Assembly: GCA_902749685.1 (NCBI GenBank)
Contig: CACVKW010000501.1
Coordinates: 1-63,850 of the forward strand
Direction: 5' to 3'
From: Olavius sp. associated proteobacterium Delta 1
Lineage (GTDB): Bacteria > Desulfobacterota > Desulfobacteria > Desulfobacterales > JAFDCJ01
Length of the DNA: 63,850 nt
The notes under the pieces are model-generated. The model did not search any database. It had not been told where the DNA came from and saw nothing but the letters and a program-made list of their open reading frames with translations. Positions 38,662 to 48,105 of this stretch are shown piece after piece. A program made the translations under genes and the position numbers. The first letter of the stretch is position 1. Each line of letters begins with the position of its first letter.

Positions 38662-39672
38662 ATGAAACCAATTTATTTTCCATTTACCTACATCTCCGAT
38701 CCTGTGGCAGAAGCGCTTTCGGCCTGCTTCGGCCAATTTATTGTTTACCGGCCCATGAGCGAAAATTTAACCGAGCAGTTGCAGCTTTGGATTAATCGCG
38801 GGGTGGCGGATGTCCGGGTGCCTGTGACCGGAAATGAAAACGAATTGATAACCGCGGTCAAAAACTATCAGGCTTGGGCCGATCTACACCGGGACAGCTC
38901 AAGGGGAAAGGCCGCCATTTTAAAGTCACCTAGAGATCCGATGCCGTTTTTTAATGAGTTATCAATTCACAAAATTATTGAAAATATAAAGGAAAATATC
39001 CCTGTTAGCTCGAGATCTCAAATCCCGGATCCGGTCTTGACCGCGCGGATCTTTCTATATTTTGCCCAGGAACTCGATCGCCAAAACCGTGAGTTGACCG
39101 ACGATCTAAATCATCACCATCAACAGGAAGCGGATTTGATCCGTCAATTGAAAATGGAAGAAGATCCCGTTGCGGTCGAGTTCCGGAAGGCCCCGACGAT
39201 ACTGCCGGATCCATTTGCGGATTATATGATTTCAGACCGCCTGGAGGCCTGGACCCGCATCTTTTGCCGGGATCCGGAAGTACCCGGCTTATTCGTTACC
39301 CACAGCGCGGCAGTTTTGGACCATTTGCTGGACCGGGCTACGACAGCCGCCCGGGTTATGCATTTAGAATCAATACCGATAAGCAAACACAAGAACGCTG
39401 AGAGGGAATCCTGGCAGGAAGGACTGGCCTTGAATTTGGTGCGACTTGTCGAACAAAATCAGATCGACACCGATGGTGAATCAATGGAACCACTGGGTTT
39501 GCCGGCCGCTGAAAACACGGTATCAATGAGCGTCTACCGGGTGCCGGATCAAACGCCCTACGAGTTTTTTGCCCGCTCTGTCGAAATCGACTGGCCTGTT
39601 GCCGACGGCGTTGATTACAAGAGTAAATTTAGTAGTACGCTCATCGCTTTAATTCAGGGTTCGTTTAATTGA
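38662..39672 (+). CDS. Conserved hypothetical protein, function unknown
   Basis: 336 residues, soluble, no signal peptide or membrane helix. It opens with MKPIYFPFTYISDPVAEAL and holds a helical middle (RIFLYFAQELDRQNRELTDDL) and an end with FFARSVEIDWPVADG. I do not recognise a domain. The style is of a cytoplasmic protein conserved in Desulfobacterota next to tmk, but that is a recollection, not a check. A terminator follows at 39700. Confidence 0.65.
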   Translation: MKPIYFPFTYISDPVAEALSACFGQFIVYRPMSENLTEQLQLWINRGVADVRVPVTGNENELITAVKNYQAWADLHRDSSRGKAAILKSPRDPMPFFNELSIHKIIENIKENIPVSSRSQIPDPVLTARIFLYFAQELDRQNRELTDDLNHHHQQEADLIRQLKMEEDPVAVEFRKAPTILPDPFADYMISDRLEAWTRIFCRDPEVPGLFVTHSAAVLDHLLDRATTAARVMHLESIPISKHKNAERESWQEGLALNLVRLVEQNQIDTDGESMEPLGLPAAENTVSMSVYRVPDQTPYEFFARSVEIDWPVADGVDYKSKFSSTLIALIQGSFN

Positions 39673-39699
39673 GAAAAAAAGGAAAATGCTAGAAAAATT

Positions 39700-39725
39700 G
39701 TCAAGAAGGCTTGACTCGCTTTTTT
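39700..39725 (+). terminator. Rho-independent terminator
   Basis: GTCAAG (39700-39705), loop AAGG, CTTGAC (39710-39715), then TCGCTTTTTT. It ends the tmk-hypothetical unit. Confidence 0.75.
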
Positions 39726-39951
39726 AATTGGTATATGGACCTTTCCCTGGTACGAATTATTGAAGATTGAAAATTGATGATTAATGGCATTCTGTCAATT
39801 ATAAAGCGAGGTACAATTTAAATTTCGGCCATAAAATGACTGGATGCCTCAAATTTTACCGCCGCAGGCGGACGATATTATATTTCTACAAGATCCTAAT
39901 GAAAGGTATTTGCACCATTTTCAAATAATCTATTGAAAGGAGAGCGTAATA
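39726..39951. repeat. Ferredoxin leader with TTGA heptamers and a GCC palindrome
   Basis: TTGAAGA TTGAAAA TTGATGA TTAATGG (about 39761-39788) and CCGCC-GCA-GGCGG (39859-39871) precede the ferredoxin gene. Both belong to repeat families seen elsewhere in the window. The promoter itself is not clear. Confidence 0.55.
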
Positions 39952-40140
39952 ATGTCTTTTAATCCTATCGTCGACGAAGAAAAATGCGCTGGTTGCGAAG
40001 AGTGTGTGGATGTCTGTCCCGTCGAAGTGTTCGAGATGCAGGATGGCAAGTCTGTGCCGGTCAATGCCGAAGAATGTCTTGGTTGCGAAAGCTGCGTCGA
40101 AGTTTGCGAAGAAGGCGCCATTATTGTCGAAGAGACCTAA
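39952..40140 (+). CDS. Two-[4Fe-4S] ferredoxin
   Basis: 62 residues. Two cluster motifs, CAGCEECVDVCP and CLGCESCVEVCE, the second with Glu in place of the usual Pro. A low-potential electron carrier as in anaerobic sulfate reducers. The calculated charge is strongly acidic. A clear AAAGGAGAG lies about 9 nt before the ATG, and a strong terminator follows, so the gene is a single-gene, probably well-expressed unit. Confidence 0.95.
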   Translation: MSFNPIVDEEKCAGCEECVDVCPVEVFEMQDGKSVPVNAEECLGCESCVEVCEEGAIIVEET

Positions 40141-40160
40141 TCATGGCTCTAATATCGTCT

Positions 40161-40207
40161 CCCTGCCCGATTCGTTAATTTCAGGGCAGGGGGCGCTTTT
40201 CTTTGTT
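40161..40207 (+). terminator. Rho-independent terminator of the ferredoxin gene
   Basis: CCCTGCCC (40161-40168) pairs with GGGCAGGG (40184-40191), followed by GGCGCTTTTCTTTGTT. A run of ten C lies just after (40209-40218). Confidence 0.85.
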
Positions 40208-40235
40208 GCCCCCCCCCCAATCAGCTTAATCCGGA

Positions 40236-40282
40236 TCCGCCTGAGGCGGAGTATTGAAGATTGTAAATTGAATATTTATTGC
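40236..40282. repeat. Palindrome TCCGCCTGAGGCGGA followed by TTGA heptamers
   Basis: The perfect 6-bp-arm palindrome at 40236-40250 runs directly into TTGAAGA TTGTAAA TTGAATA. This is the clearest case in the window of the two repeat types adjoining. Confidence 0.7.
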
Positions 40283-40416
40283 TGGCGCGTTGCGCCGTTC
40301 TTTAATAATATGGGGAAAATTCCTTGAATATTCAATCGAAAATATTCAATTTTGGTATTCAACCTTGCATCAGCAAACATAAAACCCAGAACGAATTATC
40401 AGATAAGGCATTGGGA

Positions 40417-41427
40417 TCAGAATCTTACAGATAATCCCAGACCCAGTGAATATGATTTCCAGTTGACTTCGTTTAAGCGCGTTTTTGCGGTCGTTCCATC
40501 AGCAAAGAATATTTTGTCCGTTCCGCTATCGGTGGACCAGTCCTGGTAATCGTAGGTAAAATTCAAAGCAATGTGGCGCTGCAGCACAAAATTGAATCCT
40601 GTCCTTAAGATCCAGCCGTTGCCGTCGGCATCGTGTGTAAAGCTTTTGGGATGCTCGAAATCGTCGCGAAGATTCCAATTTGCCTCAGCTTCATAATCAG
40701 CCCAGTGATATTCATAGCTGATAAACGTTTCGAATCGATGGGCAAAGGTTTTTATTTCGGACGCTCTGAAATGCAGATCAATTCCGAGCCAGGGACCGTA
40801 CCACTCTGTATCGTAGGAACTGTCCAGTCCGGGAAATGCTCCCAGGTGGGGGATGGTCTGGTATCCGTCGCTCACTTTCAAATTTTGCTCGTGATGGGAA
40901 TAGCCCACCAGCGGGGTGATGGTTCCGATAACTTCGCGACCGGTTCTGAATGGATAGCCGATTGCCAGGGAGACGTCCCACACGTCGCCATCGTCCGATT
41001 TGTTGTTGGAACGGGAAAATTCCCAGTTGCGGTTGTCAGCCGCATAATCTGAATCCTGGTTGTCACCTTCGAAAATCCAGCCATAATCAGCGATGCCACG
41101 CAAAGCGATGACGTTGGGAAAAATTAGACTGCCCTGGAATTTTACCTGATAGCTTTCCAGGTCATCCCAGGTAAGCTCGGATAAAACATTGACGTAATTA
41201 TCCGGCGACAAATACCCACCGATATTCCAGTCCAGGTCATCTTTGCGATAGCCAGCGCTGAACGTTAAATCAGTTTCAAAATTCCGGTGCTTCTTTTTTT
41301 CAATGCCTGCCGCCGCTGCCGTGCCTGCAGGACGGCCTGAATCCGCCGAAACTTCCGGGACTATCAATATAAATATTAAACCGGTCAGAACCGCCCATAA
41401 TCTATAATGGCGCTTGGGATTCAGCAT
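40417..41427 (-). CDS. Outer-membrane beta-barrel protein
   Basis: 336 residues. Signal peptide 1-28 (LWAVLTGLIFILIVPEVSA), then alternating amphipathic strands (ETDLTFSAGYRKDDLDWNIGGY, RFETFISYEYHWADYEA) and a final strand LGLGLSVRF with terminal Phe, the usual signal for barrel assembly. GYSHHEQNL and repeated strands recall omptin-like or Pom-type outer-membrane proteins, but I cannot confirm catalytic residues. It is a single gene facing the ferredoxin unit. Function otherwise open. Confidence 0.75.
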   Translation of the reverse strand: MLNPKRHYRLWAVLTGLIFILIVPEVSADSGRPAGTAAAAGIEKKKHRNFETDLTFSAGYRKDDLDWNIGGYLSPDNYVNVLSELTWDDLESYQVKFQGSLIFPNVIALRGIADYGWIFEGDNQDSDYAADNRNWEFSRSNNKSDDGDVWDVSLAIGYPFRTGREVIGTITPLVGYSHHEQNLKVSDGYQTIPHLGAFPGLDSSYDTEWYGPWLGIDLHFRASEIKTFAHRFETFISYEYHWADYEAEANWNLRDDFEHPKSFTHDADGNGWILRTGFNFVLQRHIALNFTYDYQDWSTDSGTDKIFFADGTTAKTRLNEVNWKSYSLGLGLSVRF

Positions 41428-41592
41428 GCTTTAAACCTCTTTATTGGTCATCGGTAAATTCAGGTAGCGTTGAAGGTATTATCGGCACCAGTTTAAAATA
41501 CTTAATCGTCTAAAGCAACTGTAAATTAAGATCCGTTCATATACAGACATACGTCTTGCACGCTGCAACAATCTGTGATAATTCTATTTTTT

Positions 41593-41925
41593 ATGAAACA
41601 ATACGTGATCGACGAGCTCAGGGCGGCAGATTACCAATCGCTCAAAACCTATCTGCAAGAACATTACGGCCCAGTCGCCATGGACGGTATTTACTGGATT
41701 CCGCTTGAAAATGGTTTACTAACGGATATTCAGAAAGCACACCGCGATTGCCAACCGCATTATTTTGCCGTCGATCTTGCTGAAAACCGTTTGGCCCTGG
41801 AACTTTTAGTCCGTACCAAAAGCATTATGCGCTGCGACTGTATTTGTTATGCGACCCAGGCGCAGCGCAACTGGCTCATTGCATTTATTGATGACATTTT
41901 CAACCAGCTGGAGATAATGACCTGA
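41593..41925 (+). CDS. Small conserved hypothetical protein
   Basis: 110 residues from ATG 41593; a GTG at 41575 is also in frame. Sequence MKQYVIDELRAADYQSLKTYL, GPVAMDGIYWIPL, HYFAVDLAENRLALELLVRTK, with CDCICYAT near 85. No known domain comes to mind. It ends 29 bp before plsC and may be cotranscribed with the plsC-RNase J pair. Confidence 0.65.
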   Translation: MKQYVIDELRAADYQSLKTYLQEHYGPVAMDGIYWIPLENGLLTDIQKAHRDCQPHYFAVDLAENRLALELLVRTKSIMRCDCICYATQAQRNWLIAFIDDIFNQLEIMT

Positions 41926-41954
41926 ACGTTGCCAGCCGGCTGGCTAAGATTTAA

Positions 41955-42659
41955 ATGATACGAACGACATACATTATTCTGTGGGTGGTGCTGACTACTT
42001 TTTTTTGGGGCGCGACTGCCATAATCACCTCATTTTTTACCCGCACAGGAAACCCGGTCCACATAGTTGCCCGAATGTGGGCCCGGGGCATCTTATATGT
42101 CAGCCGCATCAAGGTTACAGTCAATGGCCTGGCGAATATAGACCCAACCCAATCATATGTCTACATGTCCAACCATCAGAGCAATTTTGATATCCCGGTC
42201 TTATTGGCGTATCTTCCTGTTCAATTCCGCTGGCTGGCCAAAGCAGAGCTTTTTAAAATACCCATCTTCGGGCGTGCCATGCGTGGCGCCGGCTATGTAA
42301 AAATAGACCGCTTCAATCGGGAAGCAGCTTTTGAGAGTCTAAATGAGGCCGCCAGAAAAATGAAAAATGGTGTGTCCGTCATGATATTTCTAGAAGGAAC
42401 CCGCAGCCGGGATGGCAAGATCAGACCTTTTAAAAAAGGTGGATTTGTCATGGCGCTGGATGCCGGCGTACCGATTGTACCCGTCGTTCTTAAGGGAACC
42501 TGGACAATTATGGACAAAAGCAGCTTGAGAATCAATACCGGAGAAGTCTCATTGAACATCGAAACACCCATCGCCACCACCGATTACACGCGAGAAAACA
42601 AAGATGATCTTATCAAATCCGTTCGAGCTGTTATCAGCCAAGGTTTTGAAAAGGGATAA
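41955..42659 (+). CDS. plsC: 1-acyl-sn-glycerol-3-phosphate acyltransferase
   Basis: Makes phosphatidic acid at the inner membrane. 234 residues with an N-terminal hydrophobic helix (TYIILWVVLTTFFWGATAI), block I as NHQSNFD (NHxxxxD), FRWLAKAELFKIPIFGRAM, block III EGTRSRDGKIRPFKKG and VPIVPVVLKG. The catalytic His/Asp and the EGTRS motif are intact. The next gene's ATG begins at the base after the TAA, so the two are tightly linked. Confidence 0.93.
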   Translation: MIRTTYIILWVVLTTFFWGATAIITSFFTRTGNPVHIVARMWARGILYVSRIKVTVNGLANIDPTQSYVYMSNHQSNFDIPVLLAYLPVQFRWLAKAELFKIPIFGRAMRGAGYVKIDRFNREAAFESLNEAARKMKNGVSVMIFLEGTRSRDGKIRPFKKGGFVMALDAGVPIVPVVLKGTWTIMDKSSLRINTGEVSLNIETPIATTDYTRENKDDLIKSVRAVISQGFEKG

Positions 42660-44315
42660 ATGTCACTTCTAAAAATAATACCCCTGGGCGGCCTGGGAGA
42701 AATCGGCATGAACATGATGGTCTTCGAATACGGAGATACCATGTTTGTGGCCGACAGCGGTTTGATGTTCCCTGAAGATTACATGCTCGGGGTTGATTTC
42801 GTTATACCGAACCTGGATTATATTCGACAAAATCGTTCCAAAGTTGCCGCGATTGTGTTGACCCACGCCCATGAAGATCATATCGGGGCCCTGCCATACC
42901 TGCTCAGAGAAATTAATGTGCCGGTATTTGGCACCTCGTTTACCCTGGGACTCGTGCGCCACAAACTGGAAGAACTGGAACTGATTTCAGGAATTGCGCT
43001 GCATGAAATTTACCCGGATGAAAAATTGCGACTGGGTCCTTTTGAACTCGAATTTATCCGGGTCGGGCACAGTGTGGTCGATGGCCTGGGGATGGCGATC
43101 CACACTCCCCGTGGTCTTATTGTTCATACCGGTGATTATAAAATCGGCTATGGCGCTGCCGGTGGTATGACAACCGATCTAAATAAATTTGCCGCCTGTG
43201 GTGAGAAAGGTGTCCTGGCACTTTTATCCGATTCCACCAATGTTGAGAAAGAAGGGTACACCATTTCCGACAAGGAAATCGGCCAGACGCTGGATCGAAT
43301 AATTGCCGAACACGATGGCCGAATTATCGTTGCCCTGTTTGCCTCCAATGTCGCCCGGATCCAGCTCATCGTTGACATTGCCACCAAACGGGCCAAAAAG
43401 ATTGTATTCGACGGCCGCAGTATCGAGGTCAGCGTCAAGATAGCCAAATCCCTCGGTCATTTGATGATCCCTGACAGGATGGAGATCAATATCGACCAGG
43501 TGGTCGACTATGCTGATGATGAAATTATCATCATTACAACCGGCAGCCAGGGTGAACCGATGTCGGCTCTGGCGCGCATGGCATCGGGCATCCACAAACA
43601 GATTAAAATTAAAACCGGTGATACCGTAATTCTGTCTTCCAAGTTTATTCCGGGTAACGAGAAGGCAATCGGCAAGATTATCAATAGCCTCTACCGCAAA
43701 GGCGCCGACGTAATCTATGAAAAAATATCGGATATTCATGTGTCGGGTCATGCTTTTCGGGAAGAGCTCAAATTGATGATAAACTTGACAAAGCCCGAGT
43801 ATTTTATCCCGGTTCACGGAGAATTCCGCCATTTAATCCTGCATGCCAGGTTGGCCCGGGACGTGGGAATTGCCGAAAATAAAATTTTATTGGCTGAAAA
43901 TGGTCAGATTATAGAATTTAATAAAACCGGCGGCCGGCTCAGTGGGAGTGTCCCCACCGGCCGGGTGCTGATCGACGGCAAAGGCGTAGGTGATGTCGGA
44001 CGCAGTGTTCTGCGGGAACGGCGCATCCTCTCGGAAGAGGGATTGGTGGCCGTGACCATGGCTTTTGATGAGGAGACCGGAATTATTATCTATGGACCTG
44101 AAATCGTTTCCCGCGGCTTTGTCTTCGAAACTGAAACCGGTCATTTGCTCGAAGACGCTCAATGTGTGATCCTTGAGGTCGTTGAAGAAATTGCGCCCGA
44201 AGTCCCCAAGCGGGTCGATAAGATTCGCTCAAAAATCCAAACCGCCCTGCGGCAATATTTTTTCTTTACCATCGGACGCCGGCCGGTTATACTTCCATTT
44301 ATTATCGAAGTATAA
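42660..44315 (+). CDS. rnj: Ribonuclease J
   Basis: A metallo-beta-lactamase/beta-CASP nuclease with 5'-exo and endo activity on RNA. 551 residues: metal site HAHEDHIGALPYLL near 67-80, VGHSVVDGLG and HTGDYKIGY, DSTNVEKEG, beta-CASP SVKIAKSLGH with TTGSQGEPMSAL, VSGHAFREELK, HGEFRHL, then a short C-terminal domain (RVLIDGKGVGDVG). Zinc ligands all visible. It starts immediately after plsC. Having RNase J is normal for this phylum and suggests an RNA decay style unlike that of E. coli. Confidence 0.96.
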   Translation: MSLLKIIPLGGLGEIGMNMMVFEYGDTMFVADSGLMFPEDYMLGVDFVIPNLDYIRQNRSKVAAIVLTHAHEDHIGALPYLLREINVPVFGTSFTLGLVRHKLEELELISGIALHEIYPDEKLRLGPFELEFIRVGHSVVDGLGMAIHTPRGLIVHTGDYKIGYGAAGGMTTDLNKFAACGEKGVLALLSDSTNVEKEGYTISDKEIGQTLDRIIAEHDGRIIVALFASNVARIQLIVDIATKRAKKIVFDGRSIEVSVKIAKSLGHLMIPDRMEINIDQVVDYADDEIIIITTGSQGEPMSALARMASGIHKQIKIKTGDTVILSSKFIPGNEKAIGKIINSLYRKGADVIYEKISDIHVSGHAFREELKLMINLTKPEYFIPVHGEFRHLILHARLARDVGIAENKILLAENGQIIEFNKTGGRLSGSVPTGRVLIDGKGVGDVGRSVLRERRILSEEGLVAVTMAFDEETGIIIYGPEIVSRGFVFETETGHLLEDAQCVILEVVEEIAPEVPKRVDKIRSKIQTALRQYFFFTIGRRPVILPFIIEV

Positions 44316-44640
44316 TAAAGACACTCGGCGAACGGCGCAAAGTTCACGGCACACGGCGCAAGGCAAGATAACAATGCGTTAGGTTTGAGGATCGCTGCGC
44401 TTGAGGTTTGAGGCGGAAAATGAAAGGCTTAATATGATCGGCCTACAGCGCACGGTGAAAGACAGAGTGCTGCATGGTTCAAGGTGTTGGGGAAAACAAG
44501 CTTTAAAAATTACAGAATTCAATAATTCGACATTTGTCATTCCGAGCACCTTATGCCTTGAGCCACTATCAAATTGCTCATTAGCCGGATCATGATTAAA
44601 ATTGTTTGAATACAAATCCATACTTCATAGATAGTATAGC
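44316..44640. other. Intergenic region with degenerate ACGGCGCA-type repeats
   Basis: CGAACGGCGCAAAG, TTCACGGCACA, CGGCGCAAGGC at 44328-44364 and GGTTTGA units at 44382-44414 show loosely repeated short words like those in other gaps. No gene or terminator could be supported. The ftsK ATG has no obvious ribosome site. Confidence 0.4.
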
Positions 44641-46788
44641 ATGCGCAAAGAGATATACGGCATCATTCTATTTTTTCTTGTCATCTTCACGCTGATCAGC
44701 CTTTTATCATACAGCCCCGGCGATCCTTCGATAAATAATGCCAGGCCCGCCGGGCAAATACACAATCTGTTCGGTGTCGTTGGTGCCCATGTATCCGGTA
44801 TGCTGATTGGATTGTTCGGTCTGGGAGCCTTCTGGATACCGATTCTCCTGCTGCTGGCAAGCATTCATTTTTTCGGCAACCATCCCAGCCGGGCCATGAT
44901 TGCAACGCTGATCGGCGGGGTTATCCTGGTGGTCATCACCGGCAGCCTGCTTTCCGTCAAACAAAATCTGTTTGTTTTATTCGGCAACAAATTCTCAGCC
45001 GGCGGGATTGTCGGCATCCCCCTTAAAGCTTTTTTAATCAAGTATACCAACACTGCCGGCAGCGTGATCATTTTAGTCCTGCTGTGGATCATTGGCTTTA
45101 TACTGGCCACGGGATTTTCTTTAATTGCTTTCGGCAAACGCTTTTGGAGATGGATAAGCGCCGTCAGCGATCGTTTTAAGACTTTTTATCTGAAACGCAA
45201 GGAACGCAAGGAAAAGGTCAAAAAGCGCTCGCGGGTTGACCAAGAAAAAGTAGCTAAACGAGTCAAGAAAATCAAGATCAAGCAGACGCTGCCAAAACCA
45301 ATAAAAACCGTACCTCCCGCCAAACAGGAAGTCTTTGATTTCATGCGGAGCGGCCGAGGCTACCAGCCGCCGCCGTTTAATGTCCTTGAAGATCCGCAAG
45401 ATCGACCGGCATCATCGGACAGTGAAAATTTGCGTATGCAGTCGCAGCTGCTTGAAAAGAAGCTTGAAGATTTTGGGGTTCATGGCAAGGTCGTGGCGGT
45501 ATCCCCCGGTCCGGTAATTACCACTTTTGAGTATGAACCGGCGGCCGGCGTTAAAATCAATAAGATCGTCAATCTGTCCGATGATCTTGCCCTGGCGCTG
45601 CGGGCTGCCAGTATACGAATTGTGGCACCGATTCCGGGTAAAGCCGCTGTCGGCATCGAGGTTCCCAATAGCAGCCGCGAAATGGTTCGGTTTAAAGAAA
45701 TCGTGGCATCCCCCGTGTTTGATAAATCCAAGTCCAGACTGACTATATGCCTGGGAAAGGATATTGTCGGCAATCCGGTGGTGGCAGAGCTCGAAAAAAT
45801 GCCTCACCTGCTGATCGCCGGCGCTACGGGAACCGGCAAAAGCGTTGCCTTAAATGCGATGATATGCAGTCTTTTATACAAGGCCACCCCCGATGAAGTT
45901 AAGCTGATTATGGTGGATCCGAAAAGAATTGAACTTTCCAGCTATGATGGAATTCCCCATTTAATTACACCGGTGGTAATTGATCCTAAAAAAGCGACTA
46001 ATGCGCTTTACTGGGCGGTTCGGGAAATGGAAAGGCGCTATGAACTGCTCTCACAGAATAATACCCGCAACATCAAGCAGTATAATAATAAAATCGAGAA
46101 GGAGGAAAAACTCGCTGCAGGAGAAGATTCAAAAAAATTGCCCTATGTAGTCATTATTATCGATGAGCTTGCAGATTTAATGATGCTGGCCTCCCGGGAC
46201 GTCGAGGTCACTTTGACCCGTTTGGCCCAGATGGCACGTGCGGCGGGCATTCATCTTATTCTTGCCACCCAGCGACCCTCGGTGGATGTGTTAACCGGCA
46301 TCATCAAAGCTAATTTTCCCACCCGGCTGACCTTTCAAGTTTCTTCCAAAACCGATTCGCGAACGATCATTGATACCAACGGGGCTGAGAACCTGTTGGG
46401 CAGCGGAGACATGTTGTTTTTACCCCCGGGGACAGCGAAATTGCAGCGAATTCACGGTGCCTACATCTCCGAGGAGGAACTCGTTCAGATTACAAGATTT
46501 TTGCGGGCCCAGGCCAAACCCGAGTATGATGAGAAAGTCACTGAGGCAGCCGCTCCGGAAGCCGGGACAGACGAAGAACAGGAATATGACGAACGATATG
46601 ATGATGCAGTCGCACTGGTCGCTAAGGCCGGGCAGGCCTCAATTTCCATGGTTCAACGGCACCTGCGCATTGGCTATAACCGGGCCGCCCGTATTATCGA
46701 AGTCATGGAAAAAGAGGGCGTCGTCGGTCCGTCCGACGGTGTCAAACCCCGGGAAGTCCTGGTTAGAAACTATGAGCCGAAAACTTAA
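44641..46788 (+). CDS. ftsK: DNA translocase FtsK/SpoIIIE
   Basis: Pumps chromosome DNA through the division septum and activates dimer resolution. 715 residues: four transmembrane helices within about 1-165, a basic linker (KRKERKEKVKKRSRVDQEK), then alpha/beta motor domain with Walker A GATGTGKSVALN near 393, IIIDELADLMM near 507, ATQRPSVDVLTG, and a gamma winged helix at the end (MVQRHLRIGYNRAARIIEVME) that reads KOPS-like sequences. The linker is short compared with E. coli. A heptamer repeat begins a few bases after the stop. Confidence 0.96.
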   Translation: MRKEIYGIILFFLVIFTLISLLSYSPGDPSINNARPAGQIHNLFGVVGAHVSGMLIGLFGLGAFWIPILLLLASIHFFGNHPSRAMIATLIGGVILVVITGSLLSVKQNLFVLFGNKFSAGGIVGIPLKAFLIKYTNTAGSVIILVLLWIIGFILATGFSLIAFGKRFWRWISAVSDRFKTFYLKRKERKEKVKKRSRVDQEKVAKRVKKIKIKQTLPKPIKTVPPAKQEVFDFMRSGRGYQPPPFNVLEDPQDRPASSDSENLRMQSQLLEKKLEDFGVHGKVVAVSPGPVITTFEYEPAAGVKINKIVNLSDDLALALRAASIRIVAPIPGKAAVGIEVPNSSREMVRFKEIVASPVFDKSKSRLTICLGKDIVGNPVVAELEKMPHLLIAGATGTGKSVALNAMICSLLYKATPDEVKLIMVDPKRIELSSYDGIPHLITPVVIDPKKATNALYWAVREMERRYELLSQNNTRNIKQYNNKIEKEEKLAAGEDSKKLPYVVIIIDELADLMMLASRDVEVTLTRLAQMARAAGIHLILATQRPSVDVLTGIIKANFPTRLTFQVSSKTDSRTIIDTNGAENLLGSGDMLFLPPGTAKLQRIHGAYISEEELVQITRFLRAQAKPEYDEKVTEAAAPEAGTDEEQEYDERYDDAVALVAKAGQASISMVQRHLRIGYNRAARIIEVMEKEGVVGPSDGVKPREVLVRNYEPKT

Positions 46789-46810
46789 AGCTGGATGCCG
46801 GATGCTGGAA
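46789..46810. repeat. CAGYATC-family heptamers, inverted
   Basis: On the minus strand the bases just after the ftsK stop read CAGCATC CGGCATC CAGCTTT, the same family as at 1-25 and 34028. The repeat abuts the gene within 4 bp. Confidence 0.65.
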
Positions 46811-46876
46811 ATAAACAGACTCATGGCGCAAGGCTAATGGTTTAAGGGATAGTAGGGTCGGCCTCCGTGGCGACCG

Positions 46877-47620
46877 GTGAGCAGCACCACTCCGTCAGTA
46901 ACCCTGGACTATCAACCGGAGGTCATTGACGCTCAACTGGACGCCGGAAACGACATATACTGCAGAAACATGGATATTGATCAAAAATTGCTTGATTCTG
47001 TCAAGGGTTTTCTTGACGAAGACGAAGGGCGGTGTCTGTATGAAATGGCGCTGCAGGCCGGCCGTATGGGACCCTGCCTGGAGATCGGAAGCTACTGCGG
47101 CAAATCCACTCTTTATCTGGGGGCGGCCTGTCGAAAAAGCTGCAGCATCCTATTTTCCATTGACCATCACCGCGGGTCCGAAGAGCAGCAGCCGGGCGAG
47201 GAATACTTTGAACCCGGGCTGTTTGATCCCCAAAGCGGTCATCTGGATACATTCAGGGAATTCAGAAAAACCATCGCCTCCGCCGGCCTGGAGGATACGG
47301 TGGTACCCATCGTGTGCCGGTCGGAAGTTGCCGCCCGGCGCTGGGCTACCCCCCTGAGCCTGGTTTTTATTGACGGCGGCCATGCCCTTGAGACGGTGTT
47401 TACCGACTACAATGTTTGGGTCGGGCACATCGTATCCGGCGGCTATTTGCTGGTGCACGATATTTTCGCGGATCCGGCCAGGGGCGGACAGGCGCCCTTC
47501 CAAATCTACAATCTGGCGCTTGCTTCCGGTCTCTTCCGGGAAGTTGATACGGTTAAAACCCTGGGCGTGCTGCAGCGTCGGCCCGGCGCAGAGATGCCGG
47601 CCATCCTTGCCAATATCTAA
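46877..47620 (+). CDS. Class I SAM-dependent methyltransferase (Methyltransf_24 type)
   Basis: 247 residues. LEIGSYCGKSTLYLG near 70-85 is the SAM-binding glycine loop, SIDHHRG and the VFIDGGHALETVFTDY stretch near 160-178 follow the Methyltransf_24 pattern of O-methyltransferases on sugars or small molecules. The end contains a domain typical of class-I folds (GYLLVHDIF). GTG 46877 is the best start, but its ribosome site is weak. It is alone between ftsK and the cyclase promoter. Substrate unknown. Confidence 0.82.
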   Translation: MSSTTPSVTLDYQPEVIDAQLDAGNDIYCRNMDIDQKLLDSVKGFLDEDEGRCLYEMALQAGRMGPCLEIGSYCGKSTLYLGAACRKSCSILFSIDHHRGSEEQQPGEEYFEPGLFDPQSGHLDTFREFRKTIASAGLEDTVVPIVCRSEVAARRWATPLSLVFIDGGHALETVFTDYNVWVGHIVSGGYLLVHDIFADPARGGQAPFQIYNLALASGLFREVDTVKTLGVLQRRPGAEMPAILANI

Positions 47621-48105
47621 AGCCCTATCTGCCGCAGACCTTAAAAAATGATAGTTGACTCTGAGAAAAATTGCAGCTATCGCGGTACCGGCCAATAACC
47701 CTTCAACTGGCAGCAGTTTGTTCAAAAAAGAGGCCGTCAACGGTGACCCCTGAACCTGTGAGCGCCTGCAATATTTTCATTTGACAAGTCATTAAGCTTA
47801 GCCTATAGTGGTGCCCAGCTAAGGTATTGTGCACCGGATGCTGCCTGCGGTCTAGCTTGTCTGCTGTTTTAGTCCTCCTCCTTCTGCTCTGATCCTGGAT
47901 GCCGATCGCGCTTGATTAGTCCAGTATTTAGCTGAACTCTGTTAAACACAACCTTCAATTAAGATTGAACCGGTCTTACCTTCTGGCCGCTGAACTCAAT
48001 ATCAAACTGATCTTCTGCGTTCAAAATTGGTTGCAGTAAAATCCTCATTCTTTCAGCACCGCGATATGAACTCGTTAAACGGCAAGTCCAGATTGGGACT
48101 CGGGC
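47621..48105. other. 485-bp gap holding the cyclase-operon promoter and a long leader
   Basis: Apart from the sigma-70 promoter at 47781-47809, the leader of about 290 nt has short local hairpins but no structure that I recognise as a known riboswitch. Confidence 0.45.
47781..47809 (+). promoter_or_regulatory. Sigma-70 promoter for CHASE2 cyclase operon
   Basis: TTGACA at 47781-47786, spacer of 17 nt, TATAGT at 47804-47809. Transcription would start near 47816, about 290 nt upstream of the ATG at 48106. Confidence 0.75.

Noticed and set aside
39711..39740. Sigma-70 promoter TTGACT/TATGGA for ferredoxin
   Set aside because: The -35 overlaps the right arm and U-run of a good terminator; more likely part of that hairpin.
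40209..40218. Run of ten C as slippage switch
   Set aside because: It is intergenic behind a terminator and touches no reading frame; possibly an assembly-sensitive homopolymer.
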